DNA from: Periplaneta americana
Lineage: Eukaryota; Arthropoda; Insecta; Blattodea; Blattidae
DNA length: 64,000 bases
Assembly: GCF_040183065.1 (NCBI RefSeq)
Contig: NC_091117.1
Coordinates: forward strand, 122,222,226 to 122,286,225
Direction of reading: 5' to 3'
Of this stretch, positions 25,530 to 36,086 are shown one piece after another (position 1 is the first letter of the stretch; each line of letters begins with the position of its first letter). Made by a program: the position numbers and the translations under genes. The notes below the pieces were generated by a model. The model saw nothing but the letters and a program-made list of their open reading frames with translations, was not told the origin of the DNA and did not search any database.

Positions 25530-26448
25530 ATCAATCTTTATTCACGTCATGGCGGATTAGATGTCATAAGCTTATTGCATTATAGTTATTATTCTTAATT
25601 ATTTCATACTATGAAATATTCTTCAGTTCAGATATTTTAAAAAAAGTATTATTTTCTGTTGTTTTAATTCCAACTGTAAGGTATCAAAATATATGAAAAC
25701 AACACAGTGGTGATGCAAATAAGAAAACATCAAATTCAGAAACACAATAAGTTTTAGGCTGCAGTGCAAGTCTTTGGGCCTCACCCCCTCAAAAAAAAAA
25801 AAAAGAGAAATATACACCAGATATTGTATGTTCCATTACATACCTACATAAGTGTTATGCACATGGGCAGGTGTTTCACTGCAAACCAGCGTTCTTCAAT
25901 CTTTCCTATTTTGTGCTTTCCTCATATGATCCAAATATGTTCTAATATTTTACTATTTTACCTTGTGCTATCTGGACATAATAATCTTACTTTTTTTTTT
26001 TCTCCTACAGTGATAATAATGTGTTTACTATACCTTATAACCTACAAATAGGAAATTGCCTGCTCTTTCTTCTTTCTTTCGATCAAGTTAGCCAAAACAT
26101 TTCACAATGAGTTCAAAACAGAAATCAATCCTGAGTTTTCTTTTTCTGAGAAAATAACAGCACCAGCCCCAGAGTCAATCACAAGTAGAAATAGTGGATC
26201 TTTGGATACTTCCAAGGACTTGAGTGCAGAAGCTGAAAGTTCAGTCATACCTAACGTCAGTGTCAGTTTGCCCAGCATTATTCAGAATACAGAAATGAAA
26301 ATAAATAAATAAATATTCCACTCTTTCTCACGCACTTGAAGATCTTAATAGTAGTGAACTTACTCAACCTTACCTTTCTGCCTGTCCAGTCATTGTCTCA
26401 GAGGCCATAGCTCCGCTTTTCTCTATTCCTGGTGTAAGACATGGGACG

Positions 26449-26740
26449 TCCACCGCTGTGGAATAATGGTTAGCACATCTGACAGTGTAATGAGCGGGCT
26501 CGGGTTCAAATCCTGGTTGGGGCTTTTTCCGGGATTTCCCCTCAATCAATTAAAGCAGAATTGCTGGCTAACTTTCGGTGTTGGACCTCGGACTCATTCT
26601 GGCATTATTAATTCACATTATTATCATCATCCAAACCACAGCCCAGGTAAGTTCACAGTGCGGCGTGCTGTACTCGTACAGGAGCGCGGCTCTTCAGCTA
26701 CACAATCATTCACAGAATAGGAGTGATAAGCACACTAAGC
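26449..26740 (+). mobile_element. tRNA-derived SINE inside the second hAT
   Basis: The head accgctgtggaataatggtt (A-box region) and GGTTCAAATCC (B box) are followed by gggctttttccgggatttcc, as in the other SINEs of this window. It separates the two coding remnants of the hAT transposase. The 3' body differs from the SINEs at 41.6 and 43.1 kb. Confidence 0.75.
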
Positions 26741-29700
26741 CTCAGCCTTTGCGTACCTCCTCCTTGACAAGGAGAAAAGATGAGGGACTGGCTTGAGTAC
26801 TCCGTTATAAATAATGCTGCATATTGCATAATATGTAGAAAATTTCCCTCTGAACACTCACTCAGCATTGATCAAAACAGAGTTTAGGAATTGGAAGCAT
26901 AAAAAATGAAAGGTAGGTCTGGAGATGTGCAAGTTTTAATTGAGAGAGATCTCAATGCCACATCCTATTTCTTCAATCCTTCAGTCACCAGCTTCTTTCA
27001 ATTATTGGAGCAATCCCTGAAGTATAGCTCTTCTTTGATATTTGTAAGCAGCTGTGTTTTCAAGAAAAGCCTTGATGAAATTTATCAACGCATATCTTTA
27101 AAAAGGTTAATGAGACAATAATGGAGGGGTCACCTCAGTCACTTCAAGTTATAATGTCTGAGAAATATAATTTCTTTTCTACCCTTGTTAGAGACTGAGA
27201 AATTAGAAGCACTTGGAATGCTTAATGAGATATGCAGTCTCAGTGTTTCTTTTTTTTTCACTGAAGCCATGTCATTTGTAAAGTGCTGGGATAGTTTGAG
27301 TCTGTAAGGAAAAAATATTAATATTACAGCAGATTTGGGTCTCGTTAGACCTAATTGCATCATAGGCAGTTACAGGAAATAAGAAATGACTCCATATTCA
27401 CAAATTTGTTGGAGGCAGCCCAAAAAAAATCTTAAAATGTAATTAACCATACCATAATCAAGGAAACACAGTGCTCCGAAAGTATATAATATCAAGTTAC
27501 ACCCCTCTGATTGAGGTTCTGGCTGATATGTATTGTACATTTATTACCTGGCAGTGTAACTCACTTGATAACGTGTCAGAGGAAGAACAATAATTGTTTG
27601 TATACATTTTAAGTGTGATTAGTGAAATATGTTACTGGTCACTGAGGGGGGAAGAAATTGGCCACCCTACCCTATTATGTCCTGGCTTAATTGCCTTATG
27701 AATGATGCCTTATTTGTGTCATTTATGAAGTTCCAATCTGTCTTCGGATGGTTGATTAAACAATTAAGTTATAAGGACCTCAATAAGGATATGGATGTTT
27801 GTTTTAAATTTTACAAAAAATTATTATATTTCGAAGTGTTATTAAATAGGCTGTTTTCTCCTTTCCTATGAGCATCTTTACTTTTTTCTCCAATTTAATA
27901 TTGCCAAATACAGTTGTTTTTAACAGCTTCTAAACTAATCCTGTGCATCAATTTCTTTTACAATTTATGTTTTTATTACTTCGTTTTTCTTAAATTTGAT
28001 TTGAATTTACTTCTTATTATTCTTCAGAGATTCATTACAGGTATCTCTTCATTCATTTCGTTTAATGTACGTATATTTCACAATTTTCCTCGTTTAATTA
28101 TTTTCGTACCTGTATGTTTCCCATTGCGATTGCATGTTTTTAACAGTTCTGGTTGGATGAAAGAGTAAAAGGCAAATAATAAGCAACATAACGTTGTTAT
28201 AGAAAATGTGACACATTACTTGTCTCCTCCTCTAAAAATTTATGATGCCCCTCTCCCAAATTTAAGGAGATGGCTATGTACCTAAGAGGACTATGTATAT
28301 TCAAAGTATAATTAATAGTAATAATCCCAAATTAAAAGCTCACTTTAAAAAAATTATTTATTTTAACAAAATATTTCTAAACTAAGATAACAAAATTAAA
28401 ACACCTTGGAATATAATTAGAAAAGAATGCGGAAAGTTTAGAAGTAAGGAAACAAGCTATACTCTTGTACCAAATAGGCTAATACAGAAACCTCAGATAC
28501 AACAGAAATCGCAAACATATTCAACCATCACTTCCTCCCAACAACTAATAACCTGTACATCCAACAGCTTAACAACAAAACAATAATGGTAATAATAATA
28601 ATATTACTATTATACCATAGATTTCTTAGAAGTGGCTCTTCCTACATCTTTGTCATATACACAAATTTTTTCAACAAATTCACGAGAAATAATTAAAATT
28701 ATTAATTTCCAGGGACATTGATATATTCAATTGTTATCCCTTTATCAAAAAATGAGACAAAACCACTCCCACAAATTACAAGCCTATATCCTTTCTACAA
28801 ATTTTCTCAGATGTCTTCGAAAAACTTATGTATAAGAGGATATATCATCTTGATAGGTACTACATTATCATCCCCGAACAATATTGAGATATAGGAAGAA
28901 TAAATCAATCGAGCAAGAAACATTTAATTTAACTGATAAAATTCTGGAAGCATTTAATACAAGATTACAAATAGGAGGGATATTTTGTGATCTCTCTAAA
29001 GCCTTTAATTGTATATATCTTCAAATTCTACTACAGGAATTACAATACAATGGAACTAAATACATAGCATACCAATGGTTTCAATCATATCTCCTTAAAT
29101 CTATTTCAATGTGAGGAAATGTTCATAATGGAGTTACACAAATGTGTACATTAGGGCTTCTTCTTGTAATTTTCGTAAATGATCTTGGTCCATTAATGAA
29201 GGAGACAGGTTATCTTATGTGCCTTCTATTTCCAGATGCCACATATATCATAATTACAGACAACAATTTTGCCACATTTATATATATCAGAAATAATTAT
29301 ATTTAAAATCTGACTGGTTCGCAACAATAAACTATTACACATTAATAAGACTAACACAATTAAATTTAAAATCACTTCAAAATTAACCTCTGACACATTA
29401 GACAGACTTATCAAAAATAATTGGTCACAACTAAATTTCGTGGTTTGCATTTCAGTAACATTTTATACTGGAAAAATGAGAATAAATAACCTCAAAACCA
29501 AGCTCAGCATGCGTTGCGATTAGGCTGTTGCAAGAATTTTTTGAACTATAGTACGTTAGAGACAGTAACTCTAATGTTATTAATATTGCGCTGTCAAAAA
29601 GGAGTGCGTTATATGGCAGTAAACATTTTTAATAGCCTCCCTATGGATATAAAAAATGAAACTCGAAACATAAGATTATTTAGAGTAAAATTTAAAAAGT

Positions 29701-30247
29701 ACCTCCCTAATTTCTCATGCATTCTATTCTGTAGCTGTATTCATGACATTCAACAACGCTTCATGAATATTTCTGTGCTGTATTAAATATTGATACTAAA
29801 ACTTTGTGTTGTACTAGTAGACTATATTGGAAAACTCTTCTGTATATATTTCAACTAGACTGTGACTATAATTAAGACTTTATACTAATACTATTTTTTT
29901 TTTTTTCGTTTGACATGTTCTATATTCTAGCTGTGGATCAATGTACGAATACCATGGAATGTAAATAAATACAATACAGGAAAAGTAAGAAAATACTATA
30001 AAGGAAGTAATTTTTAGCTATAAAGTCATAGCTCCATCTCAATATAGAATTTCTTTCGTATAACATACTCTTAAATCTCTATACACCCCAACATCCAGAT
30101 ATCAGTGTCCTTTCTGCTTACTGTTTTTTTTCAGCTTTTTTGTGTTCTCTGTATTTAATCCTGATAACATTAAACATTAACTTACGTCGTAGATTAAACT
30201 GTATTATACAAATAAGGCTTTTCAGCAGTGAGAATAAGTTGATTTAA

Positions 30248-30584
30248 GGGGACACTATGGTGAAATAATGATGAAAAATTAAGAAAATCCACTTAAAAAT
30301 TTACTGTGACTCTCTATTTAGACCGAGCTCAAAAGTTAATTAATTCATGTTCCCATGACTATTTTGAAGCTTTTGAGCTAATATAAACTAAAAATTGTGA
30401 CGCAAGGAGCCTTTTTAGTGATGTCAATATAAAATAAATTTCAAAAATATAATTTCAAAACTATTAGCCCTAATGGCACCAAATTTTGTACAGATAATAG
30501 TATTGTAGGCATGTTTATGTAGTATAAAATTAATATATTTTGGATGAAAATTGTAAAAGATTTAAAACGCACGTAAGTGTCTCC
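30248..30584. mobile_element. TTAA-flanked MITE (piggyBac-like)
   Basis: TTAA at 30244-30247 and 30585-30588; the ends are inverted (GGGGACACTATGGTG left, GGAGACACTTACGTG inward from the right). The interior is AT-rich and non-coding. Confidence 0.65.
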
Positions 30585-30810
30585 TTAAACAAAAGCACAT
30601 ATGCTGAAAATGTAATTCTTGGTACATCCATGTAGATAATATCCTATAAAACACATAGGCACTATTTTTACTATATCAATAAACAATTCTGTAAAGGAAA
30701 TGTGAAAGATCATACACATATCATACCAATAAAGCAATCATAACATGTGAGTGTTACAGTTGCAAGAAATCATTTGCCCTCAATGCAGATCTTGTAAAAC
30801 ATAAGAGTGT

Positions 30811-30817
30811 ACACGCA

Positions 30818-30850
<33 letters not shown>
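30811..30850. repeat. (CA)n microsatellite
   Basis: Dinucleotide run with an interrupted CG-containing start. Confidence 0.95.
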
Positions 30851-30852
<2 letters not shown>

Positions 30853-31193
30853 TTACCACTCATGTTTGACACAATTAATTTTCACAAATGGCAGTCCGTC
30901 ATATGGATAAGAAATTATATACATAATCAAGTAAAAAATACAATGACATTTATACAATTAAAATGACATATACGTTAATATTTCAATTTCTATTAGAAGA
31001 TTATACATAACTGAAGCAATTGTGCACTAAAAAAAAAAAGAGATTTGTTTTGAAACTACAACTAAATATTGCTTTTGATGACTTAACTAGTCTTATAACA
31101 TCTACTCTATAATGTTGTATCCATCATATAAATTCAATTCTTCTTACAGGAACTACTACAGTAAATGAAATAATAGCAGCGACAATGAAAGAA

Positions 31194-33301
31194 TCAATAT
31201 GTGTGATCAAAATCACTGTGTATATTTACAATACTGCTGGAAGGGTTCAATAACATCTCTTCAATATTATCTTTTTGAAGCTCTGTTGGTTTTGTCAATG
31301 TATCACATGTGTTTTGTTTTACACGCTGTCTCTTAGTTGAAAAATATCTCCGTTGTTTTTCTATTTGCTTATTATGTGGTGTATTTAACTTGATACTATT
31401 TCCTTGGTTTTTCTGTTGGTCAACATTCAGGAGCTTTGAAAGAGAGTCTTCCATTGTCTTTAATTGTGTGACATCGAACTCGGTTGTTTTCAATTGGACA
31501 AGGAGTGATTCAGTCATCTGAATTACAGTTGTTTGCTTTGGATTATGACGAACCTCGTGAGCAACTGAGGATGTAAAATCCTGTATGTCTTGGAGAAGGT
31601 CTTGCGGGTCATCAGCAGAAGGTTCTGACTCCTGTTTTTCTGCCACTATATCTTGATCCTGAATTATTTTTGTATCTTCACTCGTGGATATTACTGCATG
31701 TATGTGCTTGCACATATTAAAGTTTACAACATGGTCAGTGCAACTACATGCATATGTGTGAATACAAGTATTGCAAGACTTACAAGTTAGTTTACAGTCA
31801 CATTGGTTGGAGTTTTCGTTTTTTAGAACATGATACCATGTGTTTTGGAGCGACTGTGATTTTACTCTCCACATTCTTCCAGCTTCAGTGCTACATATAG
31901 CAATGGCTGGAATAAGTTTGCCCAACTGATGTTTCTTATGAATTGTTGCTATCTTTTGAGTAACTTTCCCTTTGCAGAGCTTTATCAACCGATCAAACAG
32001 TTTGTCTCTTGTTAGTTTCAACAGCGCAGTTATTAATTTATCTAGTCTCTTATTAACTCTTCCCTCCAAATAACAATATTTAATAACTCTGTGTAAACCT
32101 TCAAGGTACATGTTAGTATTAATCCCTATGTAAATACGATGGCAGTATGCCCAAACTTCCGATCTTTGAGCATAATGATTGTGAAAGTAATTTCTGAATA
32201 AGAAGGTATCCGGTTCATTCATTTCTTCCAAAAATGCACTGAGGAGTTTCTCAAACTTCATGGTATCTGTTTCTTCAAGAAGAGTGCGGACAGTTTTGTA
32301 TACAAGTGCCTTTAACTCTTTACCTGGAATCAGTTTTTGAATATTTTGTCTCCAGTTTTTGTCCACATGCCAGGTACATAGAAGACGTTTCTCCACTTTT
32401 CCCATGACACATTCCCACGCATTGTAATAAGCTGATGCATCATCAGACATAAACACTTTACATTCTAACAAGCCAATAACATTCTTAAGAGCTCTGAAAA
32501 AGGAGGACATAAATATGGTATCGACTTTATTGCTAATGCAATACGCACAAGGAAACGAGCTTCCAAATTCATCAATTACAACAAGAGTTGTAAGTTGAAA
32601 ATCATAAAGATTAGTTCCATGTGTGGAATCAATACATATTTTTTCTGTGCCTAGTCTTTTCAAAAGGCCCCTCTGAGGTTCAGTCATCAATACAATCATG
32701 AAGTCTTCTTGTCTAAGCTCACCTAATTCATCAGGTAAACCCTGGTGTTTGAAATATATTACTGGGTTGCTCACTTTATTTCTCATCTCTTCTACCCAAT
32801 ATTGTACACTGACCTTATCATTTTGATGTAGTCTTTCAGAATGATTAATATTAAAACTTGCCATAATGTTATGAAGATCTAGTTTTGTGACAATGTGAAT
32901 GCGTGCCAAGTCTCCAGTTGCTGCATTTCGAATGTGGTCAAGAACCGTCTGCAATGGCACTCCTTCAGCAAGTTTGCCTGCTATTGATGATTTTTCCTCA
33001 GCACTTAGTAAAGAGTGAGCCACATCAAAGGAATGTCCATAATGTGCACTAAAATATGTCACGTGAATTTCTGCATTGAGATTTTCTGTCACCTCCATTG
33101 TCGCCAGACAGGAATGTCCGATTTTGCAGCTCCCCTGTGACTTCAGTTGTCGTGAACCTTTTCCTTTACTTTGAAATGTCCCTGAACGATGGCAGACATA
33201 ATACCATCTGATTGTGCCATCAACTAATCTCTTAGCACCTGTATGCGTGACGAAGTGTGCTCTCTTTTCCTTTTCTTCATTTGCTTTCCAAATAGAGAAC
33301 T
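31194..33301 (-). CDS. MULE transposase-like protein, exon 2 (zinc motif, DDE, SWIM)
   Basis: Uninterrupted exon; with exon 1 (35568-35805) it gives 781 aa. The acceptor tttttacag ends at 33302, and the phase-1 junction makes ...FTSRQ-EFSIWKANEEK, as in related insect proteins. Domains in order: C2H2 fingers (12-64, exon 1); a FLYWCH/GCM-like zinc motif around YYVCHRSGTF (113-144); a MULE transposase core with CIDSTHG (Asp304), MSDD (Asp366/367), CTWH (388-391) and NMYLEGLHRVIK (Glu480), so a full DDE set; and a SWIM finger CSC-x9-CKH (598-612). It would act in the nucleus as a transposase or, if domesticated, a DNA-binding protein. It has no stop or frameshift, unlike all other transposase genes here. 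The first ATG of this exon (33098) is internal; the longer spliced form includes the upstream zinc motif. Confidence 0.85.
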
Positions 33302-33975
33302 CTGTAAAAATAAATTGTAATAGTTTAGAAAAATAAAATTATTGTATTAATGTCTTACGGGTGCCATTACCAGAATAGAAATAAGGTCCTGGTCAGAGCA
33401 CTGAGTGATTGAATATTTTTAGCATAGGTCAATGAAAATTCAACAGTTATTTTTAGAGAAAGATCACAGATGTTCATTCAGTCCTTGGACACGTCTTTAA
33501 ACCATCCATTAATGCTCCTTCAAATTATATTTCAAGAACTCAGGAAAGTAACTGAGTGTGATGACACATTCTATCATAAATTACCATTGAAAAATGATAT
33601 TAAAATCACAAGTCGAAAATAGTACCATGTTTTGTGAAAGTAAATGATGTTAATCCAATATTACGCCAGTGTTTGTGAGTTAGGCCTATAAAATTACTAT
33701 ATGATGGAACCTCAAAAGAGGATTTTTTTTTTTGTTTCGGGGATAATTCCCAGCTTATAATGAACTTTGTGTATTATGAATACTCGTATGTCAAAAAGTG
33801 GTAGTCCTATATAAAAGTTGCGGACACATTGTTGACAAGTCTTAATTTTCCACTATTCGGGTTTCTTTAGCATTAATAAAATTATAATTTCTATAAGGTA
33901 ACTTCATCTTTACATAAAGTCCTATGACTAGCATTTTAATTCTTTAATTTTTGTTCTTGACATTAAAGTTTAATA

Positions 33976-34160
33976 TGGTGAAGACTCGGTAGAATGGAGA
34001 AAAATTCTCTTCGGCACCGGGACTCGAGCCCGGGTTTCCAGCTGGCACTTTATCCACTAAGTCACACCGGATTCAAGTTCCGATGCCAGATTGAATGCCT
34101 CTCATTTTAAGTTCTACCTACTGTGTTACCCTTTGATGGCTCACCCTTGTGTACCGTGTC
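33976..34160 (-). mobile_element. Half copy of a tRNA-SINE fold-back element
   Basis: Inverse copy of the inner and right part of the element at 34287-34624, including the tRNA-like box (ggactcgagcccggg) and the gaattggtagaac-type arm end. It lacks the outer half of the arm. Confidence 0.6.
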
Positions 34161-34286
34161 ACAGTATGTGTGACAGTAGACATAATGTCCAACCATAAGT
34201 AGGCTACAGAGGTGTACTCAGTATGAGTGTCTATGTGGTGCGGGTCTGATAGAACATGGTGCTGTCTTGAATCACAAAGTGATTGT

Positions 34287-34624
34287 TTAAACTTTATCGT
34301 ATTACCATGATGTACCGAAATATATATGGAGTTTCAGTGCAGTAATTCTGTCTTTCCATATAGTGAAGAATTGGTAGAACAGAGAAAAATTCACAGTAGG
34401 TAAAACTTAAAATGAGAGGAATTCAATCCGGCATCGGAAATTGAATCCAGTGTGGCTTAGTGGATAAAGCGCCAGCACGTAAAGATGGAAACCCGGGCTC
34501 GAGTTCCAGTGCCGGAGAGAATTTTTCTCTGTTCTAGCAATTCTTCACCATATGGAAAAGCAGAATTACTGCACTGAAACTCCATATGTACTTAGGTACA
34601 TCATAGTAATAAGTTAAAGTTTAA
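34287..34624 (+). mobile_element. Fold-back element enclosing a tRNA-like SINE core
   Basis: Arms of about 105 bp (34287-34393 and 34518-34624) are inverted copies with few mismatches, e.g. ggagtttcagtgcagtaatt in both. Between them is a tRNA-like core: gtggcttagtggataaagc (A-box region) and ggctcgagttcc (B box). So a polymerase III promoter sits inside a palindrome. Confidence 0.75.
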
Positions 34625-35363
34625 GCATAATATATATTAAGTAATATGTTCTTGTATCTAATAACACTAAGATCTAGGTATATCTCTATCAAGAAATCTA
34701 GTGTGAAATATCACTTACGTGACTATCATGAAACAGCAATATCTACCACATGCACATGAATATTTAAAATACCAATCATTTTGAATAACATCACATCTTT
34801 AAACTTTACTGGAATTATTAAATGCAAGTACTTAAAATGAACAAAACATCTGTGGGTTTTTCACAAAGGAAGTAGGTTATTACAATTATACTTCAGAATT
34901 TTGTTCTTTTTTCCGTTTCCTTAAAAGATAGTTTTTGTACTACAAAAAAAAAAGTAAGTTAATTATAATAACAGGAGATCCCAAATCTAGGAAATTGTAT
35001 AGGACTATTTAAAAAAAAAAAAACTGCAAATAATGGCATGGCTTGTCAATAAATTTTTTCATTAATAACCTTCCTTGTATGTGACAAATTTCAGAACAAG
35101 GATTCCTTCCTTTCTCTCTTCTTTCAAAATTCCAACCTTCTGCACAAAAAATAAATTATTGGCACTGAAACGTGTCTTTTCGTAAGCATGATGATGTGAA
35201 TTCGACAAACGCAGGTAAATCTGCTCTTTTTAGCGTTTTAAGATGTATATATATATATATATATATATATACTTAACTGTCTGTAAGGAATCCGTAAACT
35301 GAAATTTTCCCGGCCAGTTTTACACTAGGTAATCCTAAACCTATTTAGCATGATCCCGTGCCA

Positions 35364-35508
35364 AGTCGATGGCATTTAAGTGGTTAAATGCGACAGGCTC
35401 ATGTGAATAGATTTACTGGCATGTAAAAGAACTCCTGCGGGACAAAATTCCGGCACATCCGGCGACGCTGATATAACCTCTACAGTTGTGAGCCTCGTTA
35501 AATAAACA
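35364..35508 (+). mobile_element. SINE, 5'-truncated
   Basis: Body sequence (aaaagaactcctgcgggaca, then ccggcacatccggcgacgct) is shared with the full SINE at 42706-42930. It lacks the tRNA-like head and lies in the intron of the MULE gene. Confidence 0.8.
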
Positions 35509-35567
35509 ATACCTTTTTTTTTTCTTTAGCATGACTTGTTGCTTGTAATCAAATAAACATAACGCAC

Positions 35568-35805
35568 CCTGTCGTGATGTAAATTTCAAACTGAGTTTTT
35601 TTTCTTCAAATCCGTGATTAACTACATGATGAGTTCGGAGCAAGGCCAACGTGCTGAAATGTTCGTTACACTCGTTACATTTTTCTCCGCCTCCAGTTTT
35701 AAAACCATGGACTTTCTTACAATGTCTGTATAAATTATACTTTTTTGTGAAAGTTTTATCGCATACATCACATAATACTGGAATAACTTCCTTAACATCT
35801 TCCAT
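35568..35805 (-). CDS. MULE transposase-like protein, exon 1 (two C2H2 fingers)
   Basis: Starts MEDVKEVIPVLCDVCDKTFT. Finger 1 uses C12, C15, H28, H33 and finger 2 uses C43, C46, H59, H64. The exon ends CGACAGG followed by the donor GTGCGT at 35567. Phase 1 combines G with AG to make Glu80 and enters exon 2 in frame. Reading past the donor only meets the SINE, so the longer unspliced frame is not real. The 2.27-kb intron carries SINE and fold-back insertions. Confidence 0.8.
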
Positions 35806-36086
35806 TTCAAATCACGTAAGTTATTCAATATTCACCAATTCAACATTATAGACAGTCACGCAGTAAGCCGTGAAGTGACCAAAATCGTTGTAGACGAGAC
35901 TATGCTTTCTTATGTAAGTATCCAACAATCCAGTAAGTTTATTAGACACGCCTCCTATAGAACGCCCAATCACAGAAAGGAGTCATTCCTCTCTCCAAAC
36001 GCAAGTGTTGAAACTACTTCCAACGCCACACGCTGACGTCAGTACCGGCATGAGCAGTTATCGCTGATGTTGCGTATCGTTTTAAG

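Larger units (their letters stand above)
25050..28280 (+). mobile_element. Second hAT element (TTF/DUF4371 type) inside the LINE
   Basis: CTTAAGAG (25042-25049) and CCTAAGAG (28281-28288) flank it, a 7/8 match. Joining the LINE across it restores the LINE protein reading IKIPYELK-RTMYIQS, which fixes the boundaries. Coding remnants: a frame from 26107 starting MSSKQKSILSFLFSEKITAP, then after the SINE WLEYSVINNAAYCIICRKFP, typical of TTF-finger hAT transposases. The remainder is too decayed to read. Confidence 0.75.
24750..29985 (+). mobile_element. Jockey-like LINE, interrupted by a hAT at 25050-28280
   Basis: The first piece (24750-25049) has the endonuclease end (NALSGHDAQPV) and FQNTFLNIFESI, NQWITQGIKIPYELK. 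The reading resumes at 28281 with RTMYIQSIINSNNPKLKAHF, WNIIRKECGKF, then RT motifs NKSIEQETFNLTDKILEAFN and IGGIFCDLSKAFN (28884-29114), and a 3' domain GVRYMAVNIFNSLPMDIKNE. It ends near 29985. Frameshifts and stops are scattered. The 5' part is missing or unrecognisable. Confidence 0.8.
22437..36012 (-). mobile_element. Mutator-like (MULE) element with long inverted arms
   Basis: Two inverted arms (22437-23255 and 36012-35075) bracket a spliced MULE transposase gene on the minus strand. The arms share a block of about 80 bp beginning aacacttgcgtttggagaga and a block of about 170 bp containing tcagtgccaataattta. The spacing between blocks is equal once a SINE at 35364-35508 is subtracted. 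Outer boundaries come from where similarity stops. I did not find a clear 9-bp target duplication, so insertion into the hAT leader is inference. Confidence 0.55.
35075..36012 (-). repeat. Right long arm of the MULE-like element, with gene promoter and exon 1
   Basis: Inverse copy of 22437-23255. It holds the promoter-like block (35925-36012), exon 1 of the MULE gene, a SINE and a (TA)n run at 35247-35271. The hAT transposase ATG lies 75 nt beyond its outer edge and points the other way. Confidence 0.6.

Noticed and set aside
35413-35567. Extension of the zinc-finger frame past 35568 to a stop at 35413
   Set aside because: The extra residues run into a SINE; a donor at 35567 joins in phase to the acceptor at 33302 and gives a family-like protein.
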